From the NCBI GenBank assembly GCA_017619585.1, contig JAFZSA010000011.1, positions 148,523 to 212,522 of the forward strand: a stretch of 64,000 nt of DNA. The letters run 5' to 3'. The notes under the pieces are model-generated. The model saw nothing but the letters and a program-made list of their open reading frames with translations, searched no databases and was not told where the DNA came from. The number at the start of each line of letters is the position of its first letter. Positions within the stretch are counted from its first letter, which is position 1. Made by a program: the position numbers and the translations under genes. The DNA comes from Bacteroidaceae bacterium (GTDB lineage: Bacteria > Bacteroidota > Bacteroidia > Bacteroidales > Bacteroidaceae). Below, piece by piece: positions 8,360 to 17,002 of the stretch.

Positions 8360-10576
8360 ATGAAACGCAGCAATCTTTCATTCTTTCATTTTTTCATTCT
8401 TTCATTCTTGTTTATGGCTTGCGGAACACAAAAAGATAATGACCAGGTGAATATCCAGAAGCAAACCGTGCAGTTGGAGAGTGACCAGATGACTCCCGAG
8501 GCCCTTTGGGCCATGAGTCGTATCAACGGCTATCAGGCTTCGCCCGACGGTAAGCACATCGTCTTCCAGCAGGGTTACTATAGTGTAGAAGAGAACAAGA
8601 GCCATCAGGTGCTCTGGATGATGAACGCCGACGGCACCGAGCAGAAACAGCTTACTACAGAAGCCGGTAACGAGACAGATGCCCAGTGGCTGGACAATGA
8701 GACCATAGCCTTCCTGAAAGGCGGAGAGGTCTGGAAAATGAACCTTGAAGGCAAGGGACGCAAGCAGTTGTCTGAGACTGAGGGTAAGGTAGAGGGCTTT
8801 ATGTTCTCTCCTGACGGTAAGAAGGTTATCCTGCTGCAGAGCATAGACTTCAACGAGATTATCCAGAAGAACCCCGACGACCTGCCAAAGGCTACCGGTC
8901 GTGTCATTACTGACCTCATGTACCGCCATTGGGACCACTACGTGGAAAGCATCCAGCATCCCTTCCTGGCAGAAGTCAGTGCAAATGGCATTTCAGATGC
9001 CATTGATATCCTCGAAGGCTATCCCTACGAATGCCCCATGGAACCCTTCGGTGGCATAGAGCAGTTGGCTTGGAGTCCCGACTCTAAGTCTGTTGCCTTT
9101 ACCTGCCGCTGCAAGACCGGCATTGATTACAGCATCAGCACAGACTCCGACATCTTCCTCTACGATGTAGAGAGCAAAGACATGAACAAGACCAAGAACC
9201 TCTGCAAGAACGGTGGCGAGTTTGGCGTTGTGCCCGATGGCGGCTTTGTTGGCAGTCCTGATAACAGTTGCAATCCCACCAAATCTCTCAAGAACCAGTA
9301 CATCAATACAGGCTTGAAGGATTACAATGTAGGCTACGATACCAACCCCAAGTTCTCACCCGACGGACGCTACGTGGCATGGCTCTCTATGGAACGCGAC
9401 GGCTATGAGAGTGACCGTCAGCGCCTCTGCATCTGCGACCTGCAGACATTGCAGAAGACCTATGTAACAGAGAGCTTTGATTCCAGCGTTGACGACTTCT
9501 GCTGGGCACCAGACTCACGTACCTTATATTATATAGGTGTTTGGCACGCCACAGAGAACCTCTACCGTACCAACCTGAAGGGCGAAGTGACACAACTCAC
9601 CAAAGATTGGGCTGACTTCGGTTCTTTGCAGATGCTGAACGGCAAACAGGTTCTGGCAGAACGCCATTCGTTTGTGACTCCCGCCGACCTCTATGTGGTA
9701 AATCCTGGCGACAGCATTGCCGACACCAAGGTTACACAGATTACCAATGTCAACAAGGAAATCCTGGACCAGCTGGCAAAACCAACTGTCGAGCAGCGCT
9801 GGGTGAAGACCACAGACGACAAGGATTTGCTCTACTGGGTTATCCTACCGCCTCACTTCGATCCCAACAAGAAGTACCCCACCCTGCTCTTCTGCGAGGG
9901 CGGTCCTCAGAGTGCCGTCTCTCAGTTCTGGAGCTACCGTTGGAACTTCTTCATCATGGCATCACAGGGCTATGTCGTTATTGCTCCTAACCGCAGAGGC
10001 GTTCCCGGATTCGGTCAGGAATGGCTCGAGGAAATCTCTGGCGACTGGACAGGCCAGTGTATGAAGGACTATCTCTCTGCCATTGATGATGCTGCAGAGA
10101 ACCTTCCCTATGTCGACCGTGACCGTATGGGTGCCGTAGGTGCCTCTTTCGGCGGCTTCTCTGTTTACTATTTGGCTGGTCATCACGACAAGCGCTTCAA
10201 GTGCTTCATTGCCCACGACGGTGCCTTCAACCTGGAGGCTATGTACACAGAGACCGAGGAGAACTGGTTCTCTAACTGGGAGTATGATGATGCTTACTGG
10301 AACAAAGACCAGACAGAACGTGCCCGCAAGACTTACGAGAATTCACCCCACCGCTTTGTTGACAAGTGGGATACTCCCATCCTCTGCATCCACGGCGAGA
10401 AGGATTACCGCATCAATGCCACACAGGGCATGAGCGCCTTCAATGCAGCCCGTATGAGAGGTATTGAGGCTGAGTTGCTCATCTTCCCCGACGAGAACCA
10501 CTGGGTACTGAAACCCCAGAATGGCATTCTCTGGCAGCGTACCTACTTCGAGTGGCTGGACCGCTGGCTGAAATAA
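8360..10576 (+). CDS. S9 family (prolyl oligopeptidase/DPP-like) lipoprotein peptidase
   Basis: The 738-residue protein has a signal peptide ending in a lipobox (FLFMACG) and is probably anchored in the periplasm or outer membrane. Residues about 45-470 form WD40-like beta-propeller blades (SPDGKHIVFQQ, SPDGKKVILLQ, SPDGRYVAWLS), followed by an alpha/beta hydrolase domain with the nucleophile elbow GASFGGFS, the acid in HGEKDYRI and the His in ENHW. It should cleave short peptides, likely after Pro or Ala; the exact specificity is inferred. It shares the plus strand with yidC and the following MFS gene. Confidence 0.92.
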   Translation: MKRSNLSFFHFFILSFLFMACGTQKDNDQVNIQKQTVQLESDQMTPEALWAMSRINGYQASPDGKHIVFQQGYYSVEENKSHQVLWMMNADGTEQKQLTTEAGNETDAQWLDNETIAFLKGGEVWKMNLEGKGRKQLSETEGKVEGFMFSPDGKKVILLQSIDFNEIIQKNPDDLPKATGRVITDLMYRHWDHYVESIQHPFLAEVSANGISDAIDILEGYPYECPMEPFGGIEQLAWSPDSKSVAFTCRCKTGIDYSISTDSDIFLYDVESKDMNKTKNLCKNGGEFGVVPDGGFVGSPDNSCNPTKSLKNQYINTGLKDYNVGYDTNPKFSPDGRYVAWLSMERDGYESDRQRLCICDLQTLQKTYVTESFDSSVDDFCWAPDSRTLYYIGVWHATENLYRTNLKGEVTQLTKDWADFGSLQMLNGKQVLAERHSFVTPADLYVVNPGDSIADTKVTQITNVNKEILDQLAKPTVEQRWVKTTDDKDLLYWVILPPHFDPNKKYPTLLFCEGGPQSAVSQFWSYRWNFFIMASQGYVVIAPNRRGVPGFGQEWLEEISGDWTGQCMKDYLSAIDDAAENLPYVDRDRMGAVGASFGGFSVYYLAGHHDKRFKCFIAHDGAFNLEAMYTETEENWFSNWEYDDAYWNKDQTERARKTYENSPHRFVDKWDTPILCIHGEKDYRINATQGMSAFNAARMRGIEAELLIFPDENHWVLKPQNGILWQRTYFEWLDRWLK

Positions 10577-10679
10577 AAAAAGGCGGCCCATTAAATGTCG
10601 ATATAACGTTATAACGTCATAACGATATAACGAAAAGGCCGCCCCTCGAAATAACGTAATAACGTAATAACGAAATATA
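10577..10679. repeat. TAACG octamer repeats within an inverted repeat
   Basis: ATAACGTT, ATAACGTC, ATAACGAT and ATAACGAA follow each other at 8-base spacing and a second run (AACGTAAT) follows. GGCGGCC (10582-10588) and GGCCGCC (10637-10643) bracket the first run and could form a stem. Similar tracts occur near 33097 and 58796. Confidence 0.7.
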
Positions 10680-10681
10680 CT

Positions 10682-12304
10682 ATGAATCAGATTCAAAAAA
10701 CCCTTCGCGACAGCGCTGCTATGCGCTGGACCGCACTGCTGCTCTTGGCCCTGGCCATGTTCTGCAGCTACATTTTCATGGACATCCTTTCACCCATCAA
10801 GGACCTCATGCAGGAGACCCGTGGATGGGACAGCGCTGCATTCGGTCGTATGCAGGGTGCCGAGGTATTCCTGAACGTTTACGTCTTCTTCCTTATCTTT
10901 GCCGGTATTATCCTGGACAAGATGGGAGTCCGCTTCACAGCCGTACTCTCAGGTGCAGTAATGCTGGTAGGTGGTGTTATTAAGTGGTACGCTGTCAGCG
11001 ATGCCTTTGTAGGCACTGGCCTGGAGCAGTGGTTCACCAACAACCTGAACTGGAACGGTGACCTGCCTATCATTGGCGCTATCCTACCCTTCTGCGATGG
11101 TATGCCCGCCTCTGCTAAACTGGCAGCCTGCGGCTTCATGATCTTCGGTAGTGGTGTAGAGATGGCAGGTATCACTGTCAGTCGTGGTATTGTCAAGTGG
11201 TTCAAGGGTCGCGAGACCGCCTTGGCTATGGGTTCAGAGATGGCTCTGGCTCGCTTGGGTGTTGCCACCTGTATGATATTCTCTCCCTACTTTGCCAAGT
11301 TGGGCAGCGAGGTCAGCGTCAGTCGTTCTGTAGCCTTTGGCGTAGTGCTGCTGTGCATTGCCCTCATCATGACCATTGTTTACTTCTTCATGGATCAGAA
11401 GTTGGATGCACAAACAGGCGAGGCAGAAGAGAAGGATGACCCCTTCAAGATTGCCGACTTGGGCAAGATTTTCTCCAGCCTGGGCTTCTGGCTTGTTGCC
11501 CTGCTGTGTGTACTCTACTACAGCGCCATCTTCCCCTTCCAGAAGTATGCCGTTAACATGCTGCAGTGTAACCTGACCCTGAACCCTGCCGAGGAAGGCA
11601 CCTTCTGGGCCGACAGCTCAGTAACCATTGTTCAGTACATCATTATGCTGGTTGTAGCCATCTGCGCCTTTGCCAGCAACTTCTCTAAGAAGAAAGGCAT
11701 GAAGTACGGTCTGATGAGCTTTGCCGTTGTAGCACTGGTAGTTTACTGCTATATGGGTTATATGCGTGGTACAGCCGAGACCATCTTTGCCGTATTCCCC
11801 CTGTTGGCTGTTGCCATCACACCTATCTTGGGTAGCTATGTAGACCACAAGGGCAAGGCTGCTTCTATGCTTATGCTGGGTAGCATCCTGCTGGTTATCT
11901 GCCACCTCACCTTCGCCTTTATCCTGCCTGCCTTCGAGGGCAATGCCGTAGGCGGAACCATTGTGGCATACGTCACCATCCTTGTGCTGGGTGCCAGTTT
12001 CTCACTGGTTCCTGCTGCTTTGTGGCCATCAGTACCCAAGTTGGTAGATGAGAAGATTATCGGCTCAGCCTATGCAGCTATCTTCTGGATTCAGAACATT
12101 GGTCTTGGACTTCTCCCTGCTCTCATCGGTATGGTCTTGAACAACACCAACCCCGAAGGAACATCTGCCCATGATCTTGACTACACCTGGGCACTTGTCA
12201 TGCTGGCAACCCTTGGTATTGCCGCTCTTCTGATTTCTGTTTATTTGAAAGCAGTAGATAAGAAGAAGGGATACGGTCTGGAGGAGCCAAACATCAAAGA
12301 ATAA
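10682..12304 (+). CDS. MFS transporter
   Basis: The 540-residue protein has about 12 hydrophobic segments, beginning with LLLLALAMFCSYIFMDILSP and ending with an amphipathic charged tail. A large extramembrane loop of roughly 50 residues with KWYAVSDAFVGTGLEQWF and DGMPASAKLAACG lies in the first half and is unusual for the superfamily. The substrate cannot be told from the sequence. It starts directly after the octamer repeat block and ends before a strong intrinsic terminator. Confidence 0.85.
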   Translation: MNQIQKTLRDSAAMRWTALLLLALAMFCSYIFMDILSPIKDLMQETRGWDSAAFGRMQGAEVFLNVYVFFLIFAGIILDKMGVRFTAVLSGAVMLVGGVIKWYAVSDAFVGTGLEQWFTNNLNWNGDLPIIGAILPFCDGMPASAKLAACGFMIFGSGVEMAGITVSRGIVKWFKGRETALAMGSEMALARLGVATCMIFSPYFAKLGSEVSVSRSVAFGVVLLCIALIMTIVYFFMDQKLDAQTGEAEEKDDPFKIADLGKIFSSLGFWLVALLCVLYYSAIFPFQKYAVNMLQCNLTLNPAEEGTFWADSSVTIVQYIIMLVVAICAFASNFSKKKGMKYGLMSFAVVALVVYCYMGYMRGTAETIFAVFPLLAVAITPILGSYVDHKGKAASMLMLGSILLVICHLTFAFILPAFEGNAVGGTIVAYVTILVLGASFSLVPAALWPSVPKLVDEKIIGSAYAAIFWIQNIGLGLLPALIGMVLNNTNPEGTSAHDLDYTWALVMLATLGIAALLISVYLKAVDKKKGYGLEEPNIKE

Positions 12305-12357
12305 AAAGAAACCAAAACCTCTTGATTAGCTGTCAAAATGGCGGCAAAATCATCCAG

Positions 12358-12411
12358 AAACCGCTTTGTAATGTTAAATGGTGTTAAATTACATTACAAA
12401 GCGGCTTTTTT
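12358..12411 (+). terminator. Intrinsic terminator of the MFS gene
   Basis: A perfect 14-bp stem, CCGCTTTGTAATGT (12361-12374) with ACATTACAAAGCGG (12391-12404), is followed by CTTTTTTATT. Confidence 0.88.
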
Positions 12412-12423
12412 ATTGTCGAATCA

Positions 12424-12525
12424 TTTGCAGGTTTCAAAAATCTGCGTACCTTTGCATGTGTGTTTTTCATAGTATTAGATTTAAGGTTAACAAAGGTTGG
12501 GCTACAGCGGTAGCCCTTTTTTTTT
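12424..12525 (+). ncRNA. Candidate small RNA of about 65 nt with its own promoter and terminator
   Basis: A full promoter (TTTG at 12424-12427, 19 bases, TACCTTTG at 12447-12454) is followed after about 45 bases by a perfect terminator hairpin, GGGCTAC (12499-12505), loop AGCG, GTAGCCC (12510-12516) and nine T. No ORF fits between. The transcript, about 12461-12525, would hold a U-rich start and TTAGATTTAAGGTTAAC. The arrangement resembles the promoter-to-terminator layout of the Bacteroidales-1 RNA and other small RNAs of this order, but I cannot confirm family membership. It could also be a terminated leader of the guanine deaminase gene, which has a separate TACTTTTG box at 12579. Confidence 0.6.
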
Positions 12526-12578
12526 GTTTTAACCCAATTTTTAACTTCTATAGCATACATTTTTTCGGGTATTTATTG

Positions 12579-12586
12579 TACTTTTG
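12579..12586 (+). promoter_or_regulatory. -7 box for guaD
   Basis: Reads TACTTTTG, 24 bases before the ATG at 12611; the -33 element is weak. Confidence 0.5.
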
Positions 12587-12610
12587 TCATTGTAATCAAG
12601 AATTAATGTC

Positions 12611-13108
12611 ATGAAGCAGCAAGAGACAAACCATATTACAGAGCAGGACAAGATGTTCATGCGCGAAGCTATCCGTCTGGCAGACGAGAGTGTCAAGAAC
12701 GGAGGAGGTCCCTTTGGCGCCGTTATTGTCAGGGACGGAAAGATTATTGCCGGTCGCAGCAACAGCGTAACCCTGAATAACGACCCTACAGCACATGCCG
12801 AAGTAAACACCATACGCGAGGCCTGCCATCTGCTGGGCACCTTCGACCTCTCAGACTGTGTCATCTACACATCCTGCGAGCCCTGCCCCATGTGTCTGGG
12901 AGCTATTTACTGGGCACGCATCGGTCGCATTTACTACGGCAACACCCGCTATGATGCCCGCGACATCAATTTCTCAGATGATTTTATCTACGAAGAGTTG
13001 GCACGCCCCATCCCCCAACGTGCCGTTCCCCTCATTCCCCTATTGCACGAAGAGGCCATCCATACCTTCCGCCTCTGGACAGAGAAGGCAGACAAGACAG
13101 AGTATTAA
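12611..13108 (+). CDS. guaD: Guanine deaminase (cytidine-deaminase fold)
   Basis: The 165-residue protein holds the zinc site of the CDA fold: HAEV (near residue 59) with the catalytic Glu, and PCPMC about 30 residues later. The flanks GGPFGAVIVRDG, NDPTAHAEV, YTSCEPCPMCLGAIYWAR and the C-terminal DDFIYEEL closely match Bacillus-type GuaD rather than TadA. It should convert guanine to xanthine in purine salvage. The gene is monocistronic, between a small RNA candidate and the RAYT remnant. TadA remains a weaker alternative. Confidence 0.85.
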   Translation: MKQQETNHITEQDKMFMREAIRLADESVKNGGGPFGAVIVRDGKIIAGRSNSVTLNNDPTAHAEVNTIREACHLLGTFDLSDCVIYTSCEPCPMCLGAIYWARIGRIYYGNTRYDARDINFSDDFIYEELARPIPQRAVPLIPLLHEEAIHTFRLWTEKADKTEY

Positions 13109-13153
13109 GGTAAGCGGAAGTGCGAAATACACAGCCTAAGACTAACAATCTCA

Positions 13154-14297
13154 TTAATCTTTCAGTATCCTTGCTTCACCATTGAAAGAACAGATTTCTG
13201 CTGCCAGTTTATTCAGGTTGTGAAAGCGGCTATAGTCGCTATCCGAAGGAACGCCATTTACACAACCCATCATATCAAGGTCCCATGGTGCCAGAATAAG
13301 TAAGGAGCCATTGACACAAGCATCAAAACGCTTTCGCTCTGGTTTCCAAAAGGCGTCAATGGGTTCCTTTTGCAAATGTATTAGCGGAAAGCCCTTGTCC
13401 AGGCATTCGTTTTTCATTAGCAGTTCACCACCAGAGATACCCGGAGTAACAATAACGGTGCAGCCCTCTTGGATAGCCACCTCCTATAGCTGACGCTCAC
13501 TGGCATAATCGGCAGTTTCCTCGTAGGGTTGACCAGTGACGGGATGGCGGCGGTGACATTGTACCTGTATCTTTCGCGCCCATCTCAGCAGAAACAGATT
13601 GCCAAAGGCACCATAGCTACGGTTACCGATACGCACATGCAGACAACGGCGCATCACATCCGGTAACATCTTACGCAACAAGGCACGGCGTGGATTATCA
13701 TGCATATAGGCTATCATAGCCTCACGGTGGCGATCATCTAGGCAAACGGTATCATCATAGTTATCATCAAAAAGCGGTTGCAGATTCCTGCCAATCAGGG
13801 CATAGTACTCCTGCCGCTGTTTCTGAGAAAGGTTCCGTATCAAGGCACCCTCGTTATCGTAGCGCAAGGCCTTCTCACGCAGCCATGCCGGTGCCCCCCT
13901 CCAAATCGGCCGATATCGGTCGATTAACAGACGCTTCCATCCCCTGCAGGCGTTGCCATTGGCTGGTACAAACAGCCTTAAAAGCCTGAATGATGGCCCC
14001 AAGGCTCCACTCCATAGGTTCCAACACCTCTATTACAGGCATACACACATAGGCATGCACCACTACACGGTTACCATGGATAGCCTGCGCCTCAGGAATC
14101 CTCAACCACGCCTGTTCCGCAGCCTCTCCTAATGGGGTAAGCGTAAGTGCTGGGTGCCCCTTTAACGCATCACTACCTGTGGCAGAGAAACTAGAAAGCA
14201 ACTGTTCACGACCACTTACCACCAAAGTAATAAGGTAAGTGCCACGACCATAGTAATCATGCCCTGGGTTATGTGGACGGTAAGCTGAAATCTTCAT
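13154..14297 (-). pseudogene. Degraded REP-associated tyrosine transposase (RAYT)
   Basis: Three adjoining minus-strand pieces together read as one Bacteroidota RAYT (Y1/HUH family). The 5' piece from an ATG at 14297 begins MKISAYRPHNPGHDYYGRG and holds VVVHAYVCMP, where an HUH motif (MPNHxH) should follow; instead it reads MPVIEVLE. A frameshift between about 13875 and 13990 moves to the next piece (MIAYMHDNPRRALLRKML, YGAFGNLFLLRW). An in-frame TAG at 13484-13486 then interrupts it, and the same frame goes on with EVAIQEGCTVIVTPGISGGE to 13154. Loss of the His pair, one frameshift and one nonsense codon mean no active enzyme. The tandem hairpin array at its 5' side may be its old substrate. 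Confidence 0.82.
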
Positions 14298-14348
14298 TTC
14301 ACAAAGATAGCCATTATTCCTCAGAATCGGGGCAGATAACAAAGAAAA

Positions 14349-14630
14349 ACTGCTTAGCACATTCAAAAGCGGCCATTCTCGGTTGGGAAAACAGCTTAGT
14401 ACATTCAAAAACAGCCATTCTCGGCTGGGAAAACTGCTTAGTACATTCAAAAGCAGCCATTCTCGGCTGGGATAACTGCTTAGTACATTCAAAAGCAGCC
14501 GTTCTCGGCTGGGAAAACTGCTTAGTACATTCAAAAACAGCCATTCTCGGAATTAGTTTATTCAAACAGCCATTCTCGGCTGGGGTAACCCGCTTAGTTT
14601 ATCCAAAAACAGCCGTTCTCGGCTGGGACA
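14349..14630. repeat. 42-bp tandem array, about seven units, each with a hairpin
   Basis: Units of 42 bases start at 14349, 14391, 14433, 14475 and 14517 (the fifth cut short), followed by two diverged units to about 14630. Each contains ACTGCTTAGTACATTCAAAA and then CAGCC, six bases, GGCTG, a short inverted repeat. Because 42 is a multiple of three, the array is open in several frames on both strands, which creates false repeat-protein ORFs. It lies at the 5' end of the RAYT remnant, the position where REP clusters usually accompany these genes. The stretch 14631-14748 holds nothing I can identify. Confidence 0.9.
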
Positions 14631-14748
14631 GCCACAAACTATTGTATACATCTTATCTCATCATTAAGCCTACCCATTTCAGAAACAGTTTATTTCCAAG
14701 GAAAAATCAACCTACAAAAAAATTATTTAAGTTGTAATGAGAATATTT

Positions 14749-16023
14749 TCATGTTGTCTTAAATTTAGCAACCCATGTTGTACAATTTAGCAATCCACCT
14801 TCCTGCGCAACCTCGTTATAATTGATAGTTTCAATAGTTTTCGCAGGGAAGGTTTCTTTTAGGATACTAAGAACCTGTTCATCCTCTTCCTTCCCGAAAA
14901 CAGGCAGAACTATCAGATTCTTGAGTTCCAAATAATTAACGTATATTCCAACTGCGCTTAAGGGATGCTGGGGATCTTTAGCTTCAAAAAATGGGATATC
15001 TATGTATTTCAGTCCATATTCCTTGATTACCTTTTGCATACCCTCGCGCCAATACTTATATTCATCTGCCAGATTATTACCAATTATAGTATTTCTATCG
15101 ACAAATCTTACCATACCATCTGCATGACCCGTCATATCACTTTTCTGAGCAGGGATAACAATAATTTCTGCCTCTAATAAGTCTGAAAGTTCTCTGACCA
15201 GTTGTTCTTTGTCTGGATACTCGGGATTCTCTGTGTAAATCCTATCTGAAACAATAGCACGGTCTGAGCAAAGTAACACGTTACCTCCATCAAGGTTTAT
15301 ATTAGAATTTATTGTTACCAATCCATTCTGCATACAGACCTCTCTCGTATCAGAGCGCGACACCTCCCACTCTTTTTTTCCTTTCAGATACGACGGATCA
15401 TAACGAAACTGAATCAACTTGCCACTTCTTGTTTGGATTGGCATATAATCCTTGCACCAGATATCCTTTGTGCCCTTTAGCAGACGATAATCTACATCAT
15501 GCTTTTTGAAGATTGACATCAAACGGTTAAAAGAATCTGGGAAGCGTTCTTCAAGCAAAGCTGACAAATATACAACCTCATGGCTCTCTGCCTTTTCTTC
15601 TGCAACAGCAAACTCTGCTCCTTTATCCTCATTGCTTCCTGTTAGGTTTTGACGACTATTATTCATATTCAAATACTTCCCCCGAATAGTTGGATAATCA
15701 GCATTCATGAACATAAGGCACAACTCCTTGGTAGGTTCCCAGCCATTTTTTATGCACAAGTCAGCAAAGACCTCTTCTTTGCCCCTCGTATTTAACACAA
15801 AACTATTGATGTATTCAGAAGAAATATGCTTGCCAACAGGCAGGAGTTTACGGTTCATTTTCCTAAGAACTCTCCTATGAGCTTTAGTTGACAGACTTTT
15901 ATCAACCAATCTCTTCATCAAATCACTGAGTTTAGGTTTCCTAATCCAATGGAAAAACTGGATAACAACAGGCACAAGACCAATTAATCCAATAATTGTT
16001 CCGATAATAAATTCTGTACTCAT
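14749..16023 (-). CDS. Membrane-anchored agmatine deiminase/peptidyl-arginine deiminase-fold protein
   Basis: The 424-residue protein begins with a membrane segment (FIIGTIIGLIGLVPVVIQFF) and about 120 basic, helical residues, then a deiminase-fold domain from about residue 150. Visible catalytic-site motifs are DIWCKDYMP (the WxxD position), NLDGGN, TGHADGMVRF with the catalytic His and Asp, and GGLLNCTTW with the putative nucleophile Cys near residue 415. The whole set fits the guanidino-group-modifying superfamily, so a deiminase acting on free or peptidyl arginine or agmatine is inferred. It is co-transcribed after the small lipoprotein gene with a 4-base gap. The canonical aguA is elsewhere in the window, so this copy probably has another job. 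Confidence 0.75.
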   Translation of the reverse strand: MSTEFIIGTIIGLIGLVPVVIQFFHWIRKPKLSDLMKRLVDKSLSTKAHRRVLRKMNRKLLPVGKHISSEYINSFVLNTRGKEEVFADLCIKNGWEPTKELCLMFMNADYPTIRGKYLNMNNSRQNLTGSNEDKGAEFAVAEEKAESHEVVYLSALLEERFPDSFNRLMSIFKKHDVDYRLLKGTKDIWCKDYMPIQTRSGKLIQFRYDPSYLKGKKEWEVSRSDTREVCMQNGLVTINSNINLDGGNVLLCSDRAIVSDRIYTENPEYPDKEQLVRELSDLLEAEIIVIPAQKSDMTGHADGMVRFVDRNTIIGNNLADEYKYWREGMQKVIKEYGLKYIDIPFFEAKDPQHPLSAVGIYVNYLELKNLIVLPVFGKEEDEQVLSILKETFPAKTIETINYNEVAQEGGLLNCTTWVAKFKTT

Positions 16024-16027
16024 ATGC

Positions 16028-16414
16028 TTATTCCTTTATATATAAACCTTCAGCAAAGCCTTCACCCTTAATGGTATCCTCTGAAATAATCTCAAATAAC
16101 AAATCTGACTTGTCAGTCTTAACACGCAGGAATTCTTCGTCTCTATCATACTCCGAAGGAAAATCCATTCCAAAGATAGCGTCGCGGACGACAACAGTTC
16201 TTTTTCCTTTAAACGTCAACGATTTGTAGAATGTATTGTCTTCTGCTACAAAAGTTCCTTCGGGCTGAATATCTTTAGGGCTCTTTTCGAAGATGGCCTC
16301 TGCATCCTCCAAAAGACTATCACTTTGATCTTGTTTGTCGTCCGTATTGTACGAACAAGCAAAAGTAAGCAAGGGCAGTAATGAATACAATAAGACTGAT
16401 TTCTTCATATACAT
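16028..16414 (-). CDS. Small lipoprotein of unknown function
   Basis: The 128-residue protein has a signal peptide with lipobox TFAC (Cys near residue 20) and an acidic mature part with several beta-prone stretches (FVAEDNTFYKSLTFKGKRTV). I do not recognise a family. It is the first gene of a two-gene unit with the membrane-anchored deiminase and follows a long structured leader with a complete promoter. An ATG three codons later (MKKSVLL) is an equally good start; the listed one adds MY. Confidence 0.72.
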   Translation of the reverse strand: MYMKKSVLLYSLLPLLTFACSYNTDDKQDQSDSLLEDAEAIFEKSPKDIQPEGTFVAEDNTFYKSLTFKGKRTVVVRDAIFGMDFPSEYDRDEEFLRVKTDKSDLLFEIISEDTIKGEGFAEGLYIKE

Positions 16415-16609
16415 GTTATTGTTTAGAGGTTAATAATACAGAAAAGGCGCAGACCTTCGCCATACGCCACACGGTTCGCCACAAACCATACACATATACG
16501 GGAGAAATCTGCGCCCATATGGGGCAGCTCCTATAATGTGTATTTGCTCGCTTCCTACGGTGGTGATTGTGTGGCTATAGAGCAAATATGTCTGTATTCC
16601 TAGCGGAAC
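16415..16609 (-). ncRNA. Long structured 5' leader, possible attenuator or riboswitch-like element
   Basis: From the promoter at 16616-16647 the minus-strand transcript would run about 190 nt before the lipoprotein ATG. It can form a stem of ATTTGCTC with GAGCAAAT (plus-strand 16580-16587 and 16542-16549). It can also form a palindromic hairpin around CCCATATGGG near 16513-16525, and a long-range stem of GGCGCAGA with TCTGCGCC (16508-16515 and 16446-16453) that ends in TTTTCTG. The second and third use overlapping bases, so they are mutually exclusive, as in attenuators. No known riboswitch core is recognised. Confidence 0.5.
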
Positions 16610-16615
16610 ACATTG

Positions 16616-16647
16616 CAAAAATACGAATAGAATCCGAGAACGCAAAA
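16616..16647 (-). promoter_or_regulatory. Promoter of the lipoprotein-deiminase unit
   Basis: On the minus strand, TTTTG (16647-16643), 19 bases, TATTTTTG (16623-16616): a full match to the Bacteroidota vegetative promoter. Confidence 0.75.
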
Positions 16648-17002
16648 GGTTTTATGAAAAAAGTGCTTCTTGACACCTTTTCATCTACCTATAGCTCCAC
16701 GATATCTGAACGCCTATGCTCCCTCTACGCTACGCCTTTGCTACAAAAGGGAATAAAGGAGGAGCAAAGGAGCACTCCCAGACCCTACATCTGTTACCTC
16801 CTGGAGCCTGCATGTGCAGACTCCTGGGTATAACACGTGCAGACTCCGGAGGCTACAAAGTCCCCAAGGAGTACCTCAGATTTACCTCAGATTTACCTCA
16901 GGGTTTCCTCAAGGTTCAAATGCATGAAGTAAACAGGGAGCAGAACACGTGTTTGCAGGGAGAAAGACTAGGGTTTGCAGGGAGCGAAACGGCATCTTGT
17001 CA
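16648..17002. other. Gene-free stretch with short direct repeats
   Basis: No convincing ORF. It contains ACCTCAGATTT repeated in tandem around 16874-16905, GTGCAGACTCC twice (16814 and 16840 areas) and GTTTGCAGGGA twice (16952 and 16972 areas). It looks like decayed repeat sequence. Confidence 0.5.

Noticed and set aside
14349..14630. CRISPR array
   Set aside because: The units are contiguous with no unique spacers, and no cas gene is near.
14273..14737. Plus-strand ORF of 154 codons with repeated SKAAILGWEN units
   Set aside because: It is a by-product of the 42-bp array, whose length is a multiple of three; several frames on both strands are open in the same way, and it has no start signal.
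16430..16645. Minus-strand ORF of 71 codons upstream of the lipoprotein
   Set aside because: Its start lies within the promoter, before the predicted transcript start.
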